The translations under genes were made by a program, and so were the position numbers. From the NCBI GenBank assembly GCA_963800475.1, contig CAWDAZ010000002.1:682001-746000 (forward strand): a stretch of 64,000 bases of DNA. Reading direction: 5' to 3'. The DNA comes from Palsa-465 sp963800475. Lineage in GTDB: Bacteria; Actinomycetota; Thermoleophilia; Solirubrobacterales; Solirubrobacteraceae. Shown piece by piece: positions 16,599 through 27,844 of this stretch. Every line of letters begins with the position of its first letter. The first letter of the stretch is position 1. The notes beneath the pieces are model-generated. The model had not been told where the DNA came from. It saw only the letters and a program-made list of their open reading frames with translations, and searched no databases.

Positions 16599-17999
16599 TC
16601 AGTAGGTGAGGGCCGGAGCCGGCGCCCCGGCGGCCGGGTGCGGGTCGCCCGCCTCGGCGTCGGCCTGCGCAATCCCGCGGCGCGAGTAGCGGAGCATCAG
16701 CACCGCGTCGGCGGCACCGAGCACGATGTAGGCGAGGATCAGCGCGATCAGGCTGATCCAGATGTCGGTGGCGCTGACCGACGGAGAGTTCGCGTTGACG
16801 GTCTTCTGAAGCCCCTGGACGATCCACGGCTGGCGCCCTGACTCGGTCAGCAGCCAGCCGGCGGTGTTCATCAGGAACGGCGTAACCACCGCCCAGATCG
16901 ACAGGCGGAGGAACCACCTGGACGTGCGCAGCTTGCCTCGGTAGAGCAGCCACCCGCCCCACAGCGCGAGCAGCAGCACGAGCGTCGCCAGGTAGGCCAT
17001 CACCCGCATCGACCAGTACTGGATGAACACGTTGGGGACGTAGTTGCCAGGGCCGTACTTGGCCCGGTACTGCTTCTGGAGCTGGCTGAGCCCGGTCACC
17101 GCGCCGCTCCACGTCCCGGTCGCGAGCACCGACAGCAGGTGCGGGATCGCGATCACCTGGGTCGGCGTCTCGTCGTTTCTGCCGCCGCCGATCTGGAAGG
17201 CCGAGAACGAGCACGGCTTGCAGTTGGTCCACTGCGCCTCGGCGGCTGCAATCTTCATCGGCTGGTAGTGGGTCTCGACCTCGCCGAGCTGGTTTCCGAC
17301 CGACATCTGGATCACGATCGCCGGAATCAGGACGATCAGCGCGATCTTCGCGGTGCGGTGGAACGACTCGGTGTGCCGCTCCTTGCGCAGGTACCACGCG
17401 GAGACGGCGAGCATGACCAGCGCCCCGGTGATCAGCGACGCGAGGATCACGTGTGCGTACCCCCACACGAACGTCGGGTTGACGACCAGCGCCCAGATGT
17501 TGGTGAGCACCGCCTGGCCTGAGTGGTTGAGCTTGTAGCCGACCGGGTGCTGCATCCACGAATTCGCCATCAGGATGAACATCGCCGAGAGGAGCGTCCC
17601 GAGCGACACCGCCCAGATCGTCGCCAGGTGCACGCGCTTGGGAAGCCGGTCCCAGCCGAACAGCCACAGCCCGAGGAACGTCGACTCGAGGAAGAACGCG
17701 GCGAGTCCCTCCATCGCCAGCGGTGCCCCGAAGATGCCGCCGACGAAGCGCGAGTACGTCGACCAGTTCATCCCGAACTCGAACTCCTGGACGAGCCCGG
17801 TGACCACCCCGATCGCGACGTTGATCAGCAGCAACGTCCCGAAGAACCGGGTCATCCGCTTGTAGTCGGGGTTGTCGGTGCGGTACCAGGCGGTTTCGAG
17901 GATCGCGACCAGGAACGCGAGCCCGATCGTGATCGGGACGAAGATGAAGTGGTAGATGCTGGTGGTCGCGAACTGCCAGCGTGCCAGGTCGTTGGCCAT
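16599..17999 (-). CDS. cydA: Cytochrome bd oxidase subunit I
   Basis: A 466-residue subunit I that oxidises quinol and reduces O2 to water. Seen: WQFATTSIYHFIFVPITIGLAFLVA with the heme b595 His (H17), the helix with a second heme His (WGYAHVILAS), and the WxxGRQPW-type quinol/heme segment (ESGRQPWIVQGL). The Q-loop is of the short type, by length. It lies 18 bases after the NDH-2 stop and 13 bases before cydB. Cytochrome bd is usually induced at low oxygen; here its expression may follow the sugar genes upstream in the same run. Confidence 0.97.
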   Translation of the reverse strand: MANDLARWQFATTSIYHFIFVPITIGLAFLVAILETAWYRTDNPDYKRMTRFFGTLLLINVAIGVVTGLVQEFEFGMNWSTYSRFVGGIFGAPLAMEGLAAFFLESTFLGLWLFGWDRLPKRVHLATIWAVSLGTLLSAMFILMANSWMQHPVGYKLNHSGQAVLTNIWALVVNPTFVWGYAHVILASLITGALVMLAVSAWYLRKERHTESFHRTAKIALIVLIPAIVIQMSVGNQLGEVETHYQPMKIAAAEAQWTNCKPCSFSAFQIGGGRNDETPTQVIAIPHLLSVLATGTWSGAVTGLSQLQKQYRAKYGPGNYVPNVFIQYWSMRVMAYLATLVLLLALWGGWLLYRGKLRTSRWFLRLSIWAVVTPFLMNTAGWLLTESGRQPWIVQGLQKTVNANSPSVSATDIWISLIALILAYIVLGAADAVLMLRYSRRGIAQADAEAGDPHPAAGAPAPALTY

Positions 18000-18017
18000 G
18001 CGCTTTGAGCCCGCGCG

Positions 18018-19367
18018 TCAGTGTTGGGCGGACGCGGACTCGGGTGCCGGCACCTGCTCCGGTGGCGGACGCTCGACTGACTCAAGCTCGCCGTCGATCA
18101 CGCGGTCCTCCCTGTTTCCGAACCCCGAGAACAGCAGGTCGCGACCCGCCGACAAGCGCCGCCCCGCGACCCCGCCCAGGTAGAAGAGGTGGACGCAGAG
18201 GTACATCACGAAAGCGATCACCCCAGACAGCCGGTGGCCCCTGACTTCGCACACCGCGCGACCGCGGCCGACGACCGCGAGCGCCCCCTTGTCGAAGTAC
18301 TTAAACGGCGTCGTCGCGCCCGGCTGACCGCGGCGGATCGCCTCGGCGACGTGGCGCGCCTGCTGGATCGCCGCAGTGGCGAGGCCGGGGACCGGCTTTC
18401 CGCTGGCGTCGATCAGCGTCGCGGCGTCGCCGATCACCGAGATCTCTGGGTGCCCGGCGAGCGTGAGGTCGGCGTTGACCTTGAGCCGGCCCGAGCGGTC
18501 GGTTTCGGCGCCCGTGGCGCGCGCCAGCGCCCCGGTCAGCCCGACGGCCCGCACGCCCGCAGCCCACACGACCGTGCGAGAGGCGATTCGCTCGGTGTTA
18601 TCGCCGATCTTGACGGTCACCCCGCGCGCGTCGATGCCGGTCACCATCGCGTGCTCGCGGACCGTCACGCCGATCTGCTCGAGTTCCTTGGCGGCCTTCG
18701 CCGAAGTCGGCGGCGTGAACGCCGCGACCACTCGCTCGCCCGCGTCGAGCAGGATCACGCGCGTGCCGCGCGGCTCGATCCGCCGAAAGTCGCGCGTCAT
18801 CGTGCGCCGCGCGAGGATCGCCAGCTGCCCCGCGATTTCGACCCCTGTCGGTCCCCCGCCGACGACCACGAACGTGAGCCATTCGTCGCGCTCCTCGGGC
18901 TTGGCCGCGCGCTCGGCTTCCTCGAACGCCCCGAAGATCCGGCGGCGCAGGTCGAGCGCGTCGCTGAGCGTCTTCAGCCCGCAGGTGACGTCGCGCCACT
19001 CGTCGTGGCCGAAGTACGACGTCTCGCCGCCACACGCAACGAGCAAGCTGTCGTAGTCGAGCCGCTCGTCGCGGTCGAGCACGACCTGGCGGCGCTCGAC
19101 GTCGACGTCGGTGACCTCCGCCATCAGCGTGGTGGCGTTCTCCTGCTTCCGCAGCATGTGGCGCAGCGGCGCGGCGACCTCGCCGGACGACATCGCCCCG
19201 GCCGCTACCTGGTAGATCAGCGGCTGGAACAGGAGGTGGTTGTGGCGGTCGACGAGCGTCACGTCGACATCTGCCCTGTTCAGCTTCTTGGCGGCCTGCA
19301 GGCCCCCGAACCCCCCGCCGACGATCACGACCCGGCGGCGTTGCTGAGTGGCCCCGTTAGCCGACAC
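18018..19367 (-). CDS. ndh: Type II NADH dehydrogenase (NDH-2)
   Basis: A 449-residue single-subunit NADH:quinone oxidoreductase, non-proton-pumping. Seen: the FAD motif VVIVGGGFGGLQAAKKL near the start, DRHNHLLFQPLIYQVA (NDH-2 signature), the NADH motif FVVVGGGPTGVEIAGQLA, and the second FAD motif ISVIGDAA. A C-terminal hydrophobic helix (LSGVIAFVMYLCVHLFYLGGVAG) anchors it to the membrane. It starts at GTG 19367 with GGGAG eight bases upstream and overlaps the GMC gene by 11 bases. It hands electrons to the quinone pool for the bd oxidase encoded next. Confidence 0.95.
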   Translation of the reverse strand: MSANGATQQRRRVVIVGGGFGGLQAAKKLNRADVDVTLVDRHNHLLFQPLIYQVAAGAMSSGEVAAPLRHMLRKQENATTLMAEVTDVDVERRQVVLDRDERLDYDSLLVACGGETSYFGHDEWRDVTCGLKTLSDALDLRRRIFGAFEEAERAAKPEERDEWLTFVVVGGGPTGVEIAGQLAILARRTMTRDFRRIEPRGTRVILLDAGERVVAAFTPPTSAKAAKELEQIGVTVREHAMVTGIDARGVTVKIGDNTERIASRTVVWAAGVRAVGLTGALARATGAETDRSGRLKVNADLTLAGHPEISVIGDAATLIDASGKPVPGLATAAIQQARHVAEAIRRGQPGATTPFKYFDKGALAVVGRGRAVCEVRGHRLSGVIAFVMYLCVHLFYLGGVAGRRLSAGRDLLFSGFGNREDRVIDGELESVERPPPEQVPAPESASAQH

Positions 19368-20948
19368 GACTGGGCTCCCGTTGCGCTTGCGTGGCTCCCA
19401 TCCGCCCGAGTAGGTGGTCGCCGACCCGGAGCGCGTTCGCGATCGCGGTGAGCGCTGGGTTGACCGCGCCGATGCTCGGGAAGAAGCTCGTGTCGACGAC
19501 GTACAGATTGTCGAGCTCATGTGCCTTGCACGTGGGGTCGAGGACGGAGCTGCTTGGGTCGTTCCCGAACCGGACGGTGCCCGCCTGGTGGGCGCAGCCG
19601 GCGACGGGAATCTCGTTCTTGAGGTAGGCGTGGTGCGGAAGCAGGTGCCCGTGGTGCATCCCAAGGCTGCCGAGCATCCCCTTGAGCTGGTGGTAGAGGC
19701 GGTTCTTGGCCTCCTGATTGCCGGCGCTATAGCTGATCTGGACGTTGCCGTCCTTGGCGAGCGTGACGCGGTTCTCGGGCACGGGCAGGTCCTCGGTCGA
19801 GAGCCAGAAGTCCACTGCGTGCTTCGCCACGTCGCGGAGCGTCCATTCCGGAGCGAAGCGCGTCTCGCCGGGCTTCTCGCCGCGGAACATCGGCGCCTGA
19901 GACTTGCCGACCATCTGGATGTTCCCCAGCGGGAACTCGAAGTCCTCGCCGCCGCTGAAGTAGAAGTCGTTCACCCCGAGCGTCTTCTGGAAGATCGTGG
20001 GGTTCTCTTGCTTCGACAGCGCGAGCACGGCCTGGCTGTTGTGGAACATGAAGTTGCGGCCGACCTGGCCGGAGCCGTTCGCGAGCCCGTTCGGGTGCTT
20101 GTCGCTCGCGGACGCGAGCAGCAGCCTCGCGCTGTTCGCGGCCCCGCACGAGACGACAACGAGCTCGCCATCGAACGTCTTCTGTTCTCCCTCGTGCTTG
20201 ACGGACACGCCGGTGACCGCGGTTCCGGCCTCGTTGGTCTGGAGGCGGACCGCCTCCGCGTCGATCATCAGCGTCACGTTCGGATGCTCGATCGCCGGCC
20301 TGACCGCGATCACCTCGGCGTCCGACTTGGCGTGCACCAAGCACGGGAAGCCGTCGCAGTTGTCGCACCGCACGCACTTGCTGTAGGGCATGTTCGACTC
20401 ATCGAGCATCACCCCGCAGGGAGCGTGGAACGGGTGCATCCCAGCCTTGGTGAGGTCGTCTGAGAGCTGCTGGATCCGAGGCTCGTGGCTGACGGCCGGA
20501 AACGGATAGGGGCCGCTCGCGGGTGGCTCGGTCGGGTCCTCGCCGCGCGCGCCGTGCACCTGATAGAGCTGCTCGGCCTGCGTGTAGTGCGGCTCCATCT
20601 CGTCGTAGGAGATCGGCCACGCCGGCGAGATCCCGCCGTGGTGCCTGAGCTCGCCGAAGTCCTCCTCGCGCAGGCGGTATAGCGCCGCGCCATAGCGCTT
20701 GGTCGCGCCGCCGACGTAGTAATGCACCTCTGGCCCGAACGATGAGCCGTCCGCGTAGTACCAGGTGTCCGGCGAGACATACCGGTTCTCGACGAAGACG
20801 CTTTCGGCGAGCCAGTTCTGCGGCTCGCGCGGCAGCCACCCGCCCCGCTCCAGTAGCAGGATCCGCTTACCCGAGGGAGCCAGCCGGTGGGCCAGCGTCC
20901 CGCCGCCCGCGCCGCTGCCGATGATGATCACGTCGTATGCATCACTCA

Positions 20949-20949
<1 letters not shown>
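19357..20949 (-). CDS. GMC-family FAD oxidoreductase
   Basis: A 530-residue glucose-methanol-choline family flavoenzyme. Seen: the FAD motif DVIIIGSGAGGGTLAHRLA at the start, a Cys-rich segment (KCVRCDNCDGFPCLVHAK), His in VAGCAHQAGTVRFG and Asn in SIGAVNPALTAIANALR, the two catalytic positions of the family. This subgroup includes sugar and gluconate/glucoside dehydrogenases that feed electrons to carriers rather than O2; the substrate here is inferred from its place between a GH15 glycosidase and NDH-2. No signal peptide is seen, so it acts inside the cell unless carried by a partner. It starts at ATG 20949, one base overlapping the GH15 stop (TGATG). Confidence 0.92.
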
Positions 20950-22897
<1,948 letters not shown>

Positions 22898-22901
<4 letters not shown>

Positions 22902-24340
22902 GACGCCACCCACGGGTCGTGCCAACGGCCGTGGCCGGCGAGCACGGCCTCCGCGGCCTCCGGGCCCCAAGATCCCTTCGCATAGGGGTGGACCGGCGGG
23001 GGGTGCTCGAGCAGCGGTGCCATCACCCGCCAGCACTGTTCGACCGAGTCCTGCCTGGTGAATCGTTTTGCATCCCCGATCAGCGCGGCGTGCAGCAACA
23101 CCTCATAAGGCGTCGGGCCCTCGCCGCCCTCCTGGGCGAACTCCATGTCCATCGTGATCTGTTCGGGCTCCACGGCCTCGTGTCGCTGAGCGTCGGCGAC
23201 GAGACGGATGCCGGTCGACGGATCGAGCTTGACCACGAGCTGACCGGGCTCGGGTGCACGCGACCAGCCGGAGAAGCTCAGCTTCGGCGGGCGGCGGAAC
23301 ACCACGCGAAGCTCCGTCTGGGTGATCGGCATGCACTTACCGGTGCGCAGGAAGAACGGCACGCCGGACCATCGCCAGTTCTCGATCTCGAGCCGAAGCG
23401 CGGCGTAGGTCTCGGTCGTCGAGTCGGGGGCGACGCCGTCGATCGACTGGTAGCCCTCGTACTGACCGCGCACGTAGTGAGCGGGGTCGGCCTCGGGCAT
23501 CGAGCGAAACGCCGAGAACAGCGCGTTCTTCAGCGTGTTGGCATCTCCCGACGCGGGCACCTCCATCGCGGCGGCCGCGACCACCTGCATCATGTGGTTG
23601 ACGACGACATCGCGCAGCGCCCCCACCGGATCGTAGAAATGACCGCGATCCTCCACGCCGAAGCGCTCGGCCATCGTGATCTGCACACTCGCGACGTAGT
23701 TGCGGTTCCAGATCGGCTCGAACATCGCGTTGGCGAAACGCAGGTAGAGAATCTCCCCGAGCCCCATCTTCCCCAGGAAGTGGTCGATCCGGTACAGCTG
23801 CGATTCGTCGATGTAGCGGTGGATCTCCTCAGCCAGCTCCTGGGCCGAGGCGAGGTCATGGCCGAAGGGCTTCTCGACCACCACCCGTGCAGGCTGCTTC
23901 GTCACCCCCGCCTCGGTCAATCCCTTGATCACCCGGCCGAACAGGAACGGCGGGATCTCGAGATAGAACACCGGGACCTGCGCCTCGCCGATCGCCGCCG
24001 TGACCCGGCCATACGTGGCCGGATCGTCGAAATCGCCGCTCACATACGACAGGCGGTCGGCGAAGCGATCAAAGATGTGCTCGTCGATCTGCTCGCCGCA
24101 TCCCTCGATCGCGGCGCGCGCGTGATCGCGGAGGTCCTGCTCGGACCAGTCGCTGACGGCGACGCCGACGATCGGGCAGTTCAGCAGGCCACGCCGCTCC
24201 AGCCTGTAGAGCGAATTGAAGGTCATCACCTTGGCGAGGTCGCCCGTGATTCCGAAGATCACGAACACATCGGCCGGCTGTGGGCGTTCTGCGGCGTCCG
24301 TCGACGTCGTGCCCTGACGCGGCCCGACTGCGGTCGTCAT
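22898..24340 (-). CDS. zwf: Glucose-6-phosphate dehydrogenase
   Basis: A 480-residue enzyme that oxidises glucose 6-phosphate with NADP+ or NAD+ to 6-phosphogluconolactone. Seen: the nucleotide motif GITGDLAK (30-37), EKPFG (156-160) and the active-site RIDHFLGK (184-191) with its catalytic His/Lys. The usual DHYLGKExVQN is here DHFLGKMGLGE, so this is a divergent branch, perhaps with different cofactor preference (inference). It is the first gene of the eight-gene run; the 283 bases upstream hold a clear palindrome at 24406-24424. Confidence 0.95.
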
Positions 24341-24405
24341 AGGGTTCCCCCTCCGATGGCGAGTTTCGGTCTGCCCTGATGCTGTGCGGGGCCGCGCGAG
24401 GCTGC

Positions 24406-24424
24406 ATCACCCGATCCGGGTGAT
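24406..24424. promoter_or_regulatory. Palindrome upstream of zwf operon (candidate operator 1)
   Basis: ATCACCC-GATCC-GGGTGAT: perfect seven-base arms with a five-base spacer, 66 bases upstream of the zwf start. Two further sites with the same arm length and spacer lie at 24946 and 27784, each upstream of another gene. This geometry suits a dimeric repressor. No regulator gene lies beside it. Confidence 0.55.
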
Positions 24425-24623
24425 CGTTGCGAACGCGCCGTGAATCCCCGCAGCGCGCGGCTTAGCGTGAGCGGCGTGGCATGAGCCGTACCGCGCGCGC
24501 GACGGACACAGGGCGTCGGCGAAAGCCGCCAGGTGCTCGCCTTCTGGTACGGCCACCGTCTCCACCCCACGTGTTGGAGCCGGTGCGCCGCGGGGCAGGC
24601 GCTGGGACGGCCGGGAGCGGATC

Positions 24624-24826
24624 GTGAGCAGCCAACTGCTCGACATCTTCGCCCTTTCGCTGTTCGCGATGTTCAACCCGTCGCTACTGGCGGCGGTCAC
24701 CCCACACAAGCCAGGGTGGGACGGTTCAGAGACCGGATCGCTCGGCGCGGTCGCACGGCGGTCACGATCGGCGCCGCGGTGATCGGCGCCTGGCTCCTCA
24801 CGCGAGGCATCATCACCCTGACCTGA
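24624..24826 (+). pseudogene. GAP/Sap-family gene remnant with internal deletion
   Basis: GTG 24624 with GGGAG upstream begins SSQLLDIFALSLFAMFNPSLLAAVT, the typical first helix of GAP/Sap-family proteins. After about 28 residues the frame leaves into HKPGWDGSE and soon stops. In the next frame over, RDRIARRGRTAVTIGAAVIGAWLLTRGIITLT, a typical last helix of the same family, runs to a stop at 24824-24826. About 140-150 central residues are missing compared with the intact 215-residue relative at 11530. This looks like a real deletion remnant rather than a small gene. Confidence 0.7.
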
Positions 24827-24945
24827 CCAGAGTCTCGAGTTTGACGAGCCACGTCCCGCTCAGGCGTTGGCGCTGCTCGATCGCCGGGGCACTGAGCTCG
24901 GTCCGTCGCCAGGGTTAGCGTGCCGATTTCGCAACCTGCGCCGTG

Positions 24946-24964
24946 GTCACCCGGATCGGATGAG
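24946..24964. promoter_or_regulatory. Palindrome upstream of MFS gene (candidate operator 2)
   Basis: GTCACCC-GGATC-GGATGAG: same arm length and spacer as the zwf site, with a mismatch in the right arm and altered outer bases. It lies 86 bases before the TTG start of the MFS gene. It is weaker than the other two copies. Confidence 0.35.
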
Positions 24965-25049
24965 GCGCGCGGCGGAACGAGCCCGTCAGAATCCCGGCCA
25001 TGGGCCGCACCCAGCCGGCGGGCGATGGGTCATCGACGGGGGCGCTGGT

Positions 25050-26654
25050 TTGAGCGCGCCAAAGCGGGCGGGTTGGGTGCTGGCCTCGCTGATCGTCGTC
25101 GCGGCGGTCGCGAACCTGAATCTGGCGGTGGCGAACGTCGCGTTGCCCGATATCGGCAAGCATTTCGACTCCGGCCAGACCACGCTTGACCTGATCGCGG
25201 TCGCGTACTCGCTGGGGCTCGCGTGCTCGGTCTTGTGGTTCGGCGCGCTCGGCGACCGTTACGGGCGCAAGGCGATGGCGGTCGGCGGCACGATCCTCGC
25301 GGTTCCCTTCTCCTTGCTGGCTGCGTTTTCGCCCAGTGCCACGGTGCTGATCATCGCGCGGCTCGGCGGCGGTTTGTCGGCTGGAATGGCGTACCCAACG
25401 ACACTTGCGCTGATCACGGCGCTGTGGTCAGGCCCCGCGCGCACCAAATCGATCGCGCTGTGGTCGGGGCTCGGAGCTGCGATCAGTGCGCTCGGCCCGC
25501 TGTGCGCGGGCTTCTTGTTGGAGCACTTCGCGTGGGGATCTGTGTTCCTGTTGACGCTGCCGCTGGCGGCCGTCGCGATTCCGCTGGCGTGGATCATGAT
25601 TCCCGCGCACGTCAACGAGACGAACCAACCGGTCGACAACCTGGGCGGAATCCTGTCGCTGGCGATGATCGGCTCCCTGATTCTCGCGATCAACTTCGCG
25701 CCCGTCCCCAACGCGCTGACCGGAACGTTGGTGCTCGCGGGCATCGCCCTGGTCGGGGTGGTTCTGTTCTTCTTTCGCCAGCGTCGGGCGAGTAACCCGC
25801 TGTATGACCTGAAGGTCGCGTCGCGCCGGACGTTCTGGCCGGGGGCGTGCGCGGGGATCATCATCTTCGGCTCGCTGATGGGAGCGATGTACATCGGCCA
25901 GCAGTTCGTGCAGAACGTGCTCGGCTACTCGACGCTCAAGGCGGGCACGGCGATCCTCCCGGCGGCGGTCTGCATGGTCTTGGTCGCGCCACGCTCGGCC
26001 AAGATCATCGAGTCGCGGGGAACACGGGTGTGCGTGCAGATCGGCCAGGTGATCATCCTGATCGGGTTCGTGGCGATGCTGGTGCTCTGGAAGGAGAACA
26101 TCCCCTACTGGAAGATCGCGATTGCCTACGCGTTGGTCGGCGTCGGCGTCGGTCTGGCTGGGCCGCCTACGTCGAACACGCTGACCCGTTCGGTGCCCGT
26201 CAGACGAGTCGGGATGGCTTCGGGCACCGCTGACCTGCAGCGCGATCTGGGTGGCGCGATCATGCAGTCGATCATGGGGGCGTTCCTGACCGCCGGCTAC
26301 GCGGCAGCGGCCGGAGCCGCGATCGCAGCGTCTGGCCAGAACGTCACGAGCAGCGTTCAGAGCCAGTTGACCAAATCGTTCTCGAGCGCCGCGGACGCCG
26401 CCAAGCAGTACCCGCAGTACTCGAGCAAGATCATCGCGGGCGCCAAGACGTCGTTCCTGCACGGCCAGCACTGGGCGTACCTTGCCGGGATCATTGCCGT
26501 AGTGATCGGCGCTCTGATCATGCACTTCTTCTTCCCCAAGCACGATGCGGAGAAGAAGCTGCTGGCGAGCTACGAAGGAGAGAGCGCGCCGGCGGGCACG
26601 GAGCCCGCGCGGGCGCACGACGTGCCGGCGGCGCCGCAGCCACGGACTGCGTGA
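25050..26654 (+). CDS. MFS transporter, DHA2-type (14 helices)
   Basis: A transporter of about 534 residues with about 14 predicted helices, the DHA2 drug:H+ antiporter layout. Seen: motif A-like GDRYGRKAMAVGG between helices 2 and 3, and motif C-like ALGPLCAGFLLEHFAWGSVFLL. An extracytoplasmic, Ala/Ser-rich stretch (GQNVTSSVQSQLTKSFSSAADA) precedes the last helix. I start at TTG 25050, which has GGGGGC upstream and leads straight into helix 1; the longer open frame upstream is basic and non-conserved. Substrate cannot be told. Confidence 0.88.
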   Translation: MSAPKRAGWVLASLIVVAAVANLNLAVANVALPDIGKHFDSGQTTLDLIAVAYSLGLACSVLWFGALGDRYGRKAMAVGGTILAVPFSLLAAFSPSATVLIIARLGGGLSAGMAYPTTLALITALWSGPARTKSIALWSGLGAAISALGPLCAGFLLEHFAWGSVFLLTLPLAAVAIPLAWIMIPAHVNETNQPVDNLGGILSLAMIGSLILAINFAPVPNALTGTLVLAGIALVGVVLFFFRQRRASNPLYDLKVASRRTFWPGACAGIIIFGSLMGAMYIGQQFVQNVLGYSTLKAGTAILPAAVCMVLVAPRSAKIIESRGTRVCVQIGQVIILIGFVAMLVLWKENIPYWKIAIAYALVGVGVGLAGPPTSNTLTRSVPVRRVGMASGTADLQRDLGGAIMQSIMGAFLTAGYAAAAGAAIAASGQNVTSSVQSQLTKSFSSAADAAKQYPQYSSKIIAGAKTSFLHGQHWAYLAGIIAVVIGALIMHFFFPKHDAEKKLLASYEGESAPAGTEPARAHDVPAAPQPRTA

Positions 26655-26728
26655 GCGCCCCTGTGACCGCCACGGAGTCGCCGCCGCCAGCCATCGCGGC
26701 CGGCGTCCTCACCTGCTCTCCGCTCAGG

Positions 26729-27256
26729 TCATCGGTGCTCGTGGCCGCGGCGCTCGGCGAGCGCTTCGAGCACGCGTTCGCACGTCGCCTCGGGCCCGTC
26801 GGCGACGTCGACCTTGACGTCCGCGATCCGGGCGTACAGCGAAGCGCGCTCGGCGGTCAGGCGCTCGAGCGTCGTGAGCGCATCGGCCGGGAGCGGGCGG
26901 TGATGCTGGCCGCTGGCGGTGATGTGCGCCTGCTCGACGCTGACGCTCAGTCGCAGCCACACGGTCCGCGCACCCTCGAGTACCGATGGGGCGAGCACGA
27001 CGCTGCCGGCGGCCGCGAGCACCATCGGCTCCGGCCTCTGCAGGGCGTCGTGCAGCAGGCGATCCTCGAGCTGGTGAAGCGCGTCCTCGCCGCTCCGTTG
27101 CTCGACCTGCGCTGCATCAAGGCCGGTATCCCGGATCAGCGCCTCGTCGTTGTCCCAGAACTCCCGTCCGAGCTTGCCGGCGAGGAGACGGCCGACCGTC
27201 GTCTTCCCGGCGCCCATCATCCCGATCAGGACGATGTGGCGGTCGCCGAGCTCCAC
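26729..27256 (-). CDS. Shikimate-kinase-like P-loop kinase
   Basis: A 175-residue P-loop protein with the shikimate-kinase start: Walker A GMMGAGKTT (12-20) and D35-N-D37, which lines up with the substrate Asp of shikimate kinase. But the substrate Arg in GExxFRxxE is changed (GEDALHQLE), and the GGG motif is AAAG. So the usual shikimate-binding residues are not kept, and it may act on another small molecule. It starts at ATG 27256, three bases after the stop of the membrane protein upstream, so the two form an operon. Confidence 0.75.
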   Translation of the reverse strand: MELGDRHIVLIGMMGAGKTTVGRLLAGKLGREFWDNDEALIRDTGLDAAQVEQRSGEDALHQLEDRLLHDALQRPEPMVLAAAGSVVLAPSVLEGARTVWLRLSVSVEQAHITASGQHHRPLPADALTTLERLTAERASLYARIADVKVDVADGPEATCERVLEALAERRGHEHR

Positions 27257-27259
27257 GAC

Positions 27260-27748
27260 CTACCTCACTCGAGCGGCGCTGTTGACCACCGCGACCGCCG
27301 CGACATATGCGGCGTGCGTCCCGAACGCGGTCGCGACCACGCTCTTCGGCCACCGCCACGGGGGCGGGGTCCGTCCCAGCAGGGGGAACAGCGTCAGCGT
27401 CGCGGTCATCAGCATCGCGCCGAACGCGGCGGAGGAGGCCGGCTCCCCGACGCGCTCGCGCATTAGGCCGTGCGCTAGCCCGAACGCCGAGCCGTAACTC
27501 CAGCGCAACGCGAGTCCGAGCTCGGACTCCTCACGTGCGGTCACGTGTGGGAGGTGCATGATCGAGGCGACGATCTGCCCGGGGACGAGGCTGTCGTCGT
27601 AATCGAGTGGGCCGTGGACCCCCGGGCGGAGCCGGCGCTCGATGGCATATGCCAGCGTCAGCGCGGCGGTTCCCGCCGCGCCGGCCAGAACGCTGCGGAT
27701 TGGCCATGGAAGTCTCGCCAGCGACGCTCGGGATGGTGTCGCGGACAC
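27260..27748 (-). CDS. Integral membrane protein of unknown function
   Basis: A 162-residue protein with about four helices (about residues 17-35, 85-97, 106-122, 134-155), starting at GTG 27748. It has a long soluble loop (ERRLRPGVHGPLDYDDSLVPGQIVASIMHLPHVTAREESELG). The family is not recognised. It is followed directly by the shikimate-kinase-like gene, and a palindrome at 27784-27802 lies 36 bases upstream. Confidence 0.7.
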   Translation of the reverse strand: MSATPSRASLARLPWPIRSVLAGAAGTAALTLAYAIERRLRPGVHGPLDYDDSLVPGQIVASIMHLPHVTAREESELGLALRWSYGSAFGLAHGLMRERVGEPASSAAFGAMLMTATLTLFPLLGRTPPPWRWPKSVVATAFGTHAAYVAAVAVVNSAARVR

Positions 27749-27783
27749 TTCGCCGGACGCTGGCGCGGGAAGGGGTCGCCGGC

Positions 27784-27802
27784 ATCACCCCGATCGGGTG
27801 AG
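27784..27802. promoter_or_regulatory. Palindrome upstream of membrane-protein operon (candidate operator 3)
   Basis: ATCACCC-CGATC-GGGTGAG: arms match the zwf site in 13 of 14 positions and the spacer is again five bases. It sits 36 bases upstream of GTG 27748. Three copies of one layout in 3.4 kb suggest one regulator. Confidence 0.5.
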
Positions 27803-27844
27803 CCGCGCGCCGGTCAGCGGATCACGCTACCGGGTCCAGCGCCC

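Noticed and set aside
13217..16609. A 1130-codon open frame on the plus strand across the cyd genes
   Set aside because: It is antisense to cydC, cydD and cydB, which carry all family motifs; its translation is Arg/Pro-rich with no domain. High GC makes long false frames.
22919..24379. A 486-codon plus-strand frame over zwf
   Set aside because: Antisense to zwf, which has clear active-site motifs; no recognisable domain.
24407..24709. Minus-strand frame of 100 codons upstream of zwf
   Set aside because: No domain, no good start site, and it overlaps the plus-strand Sap/GAP remnant and the palindrome.
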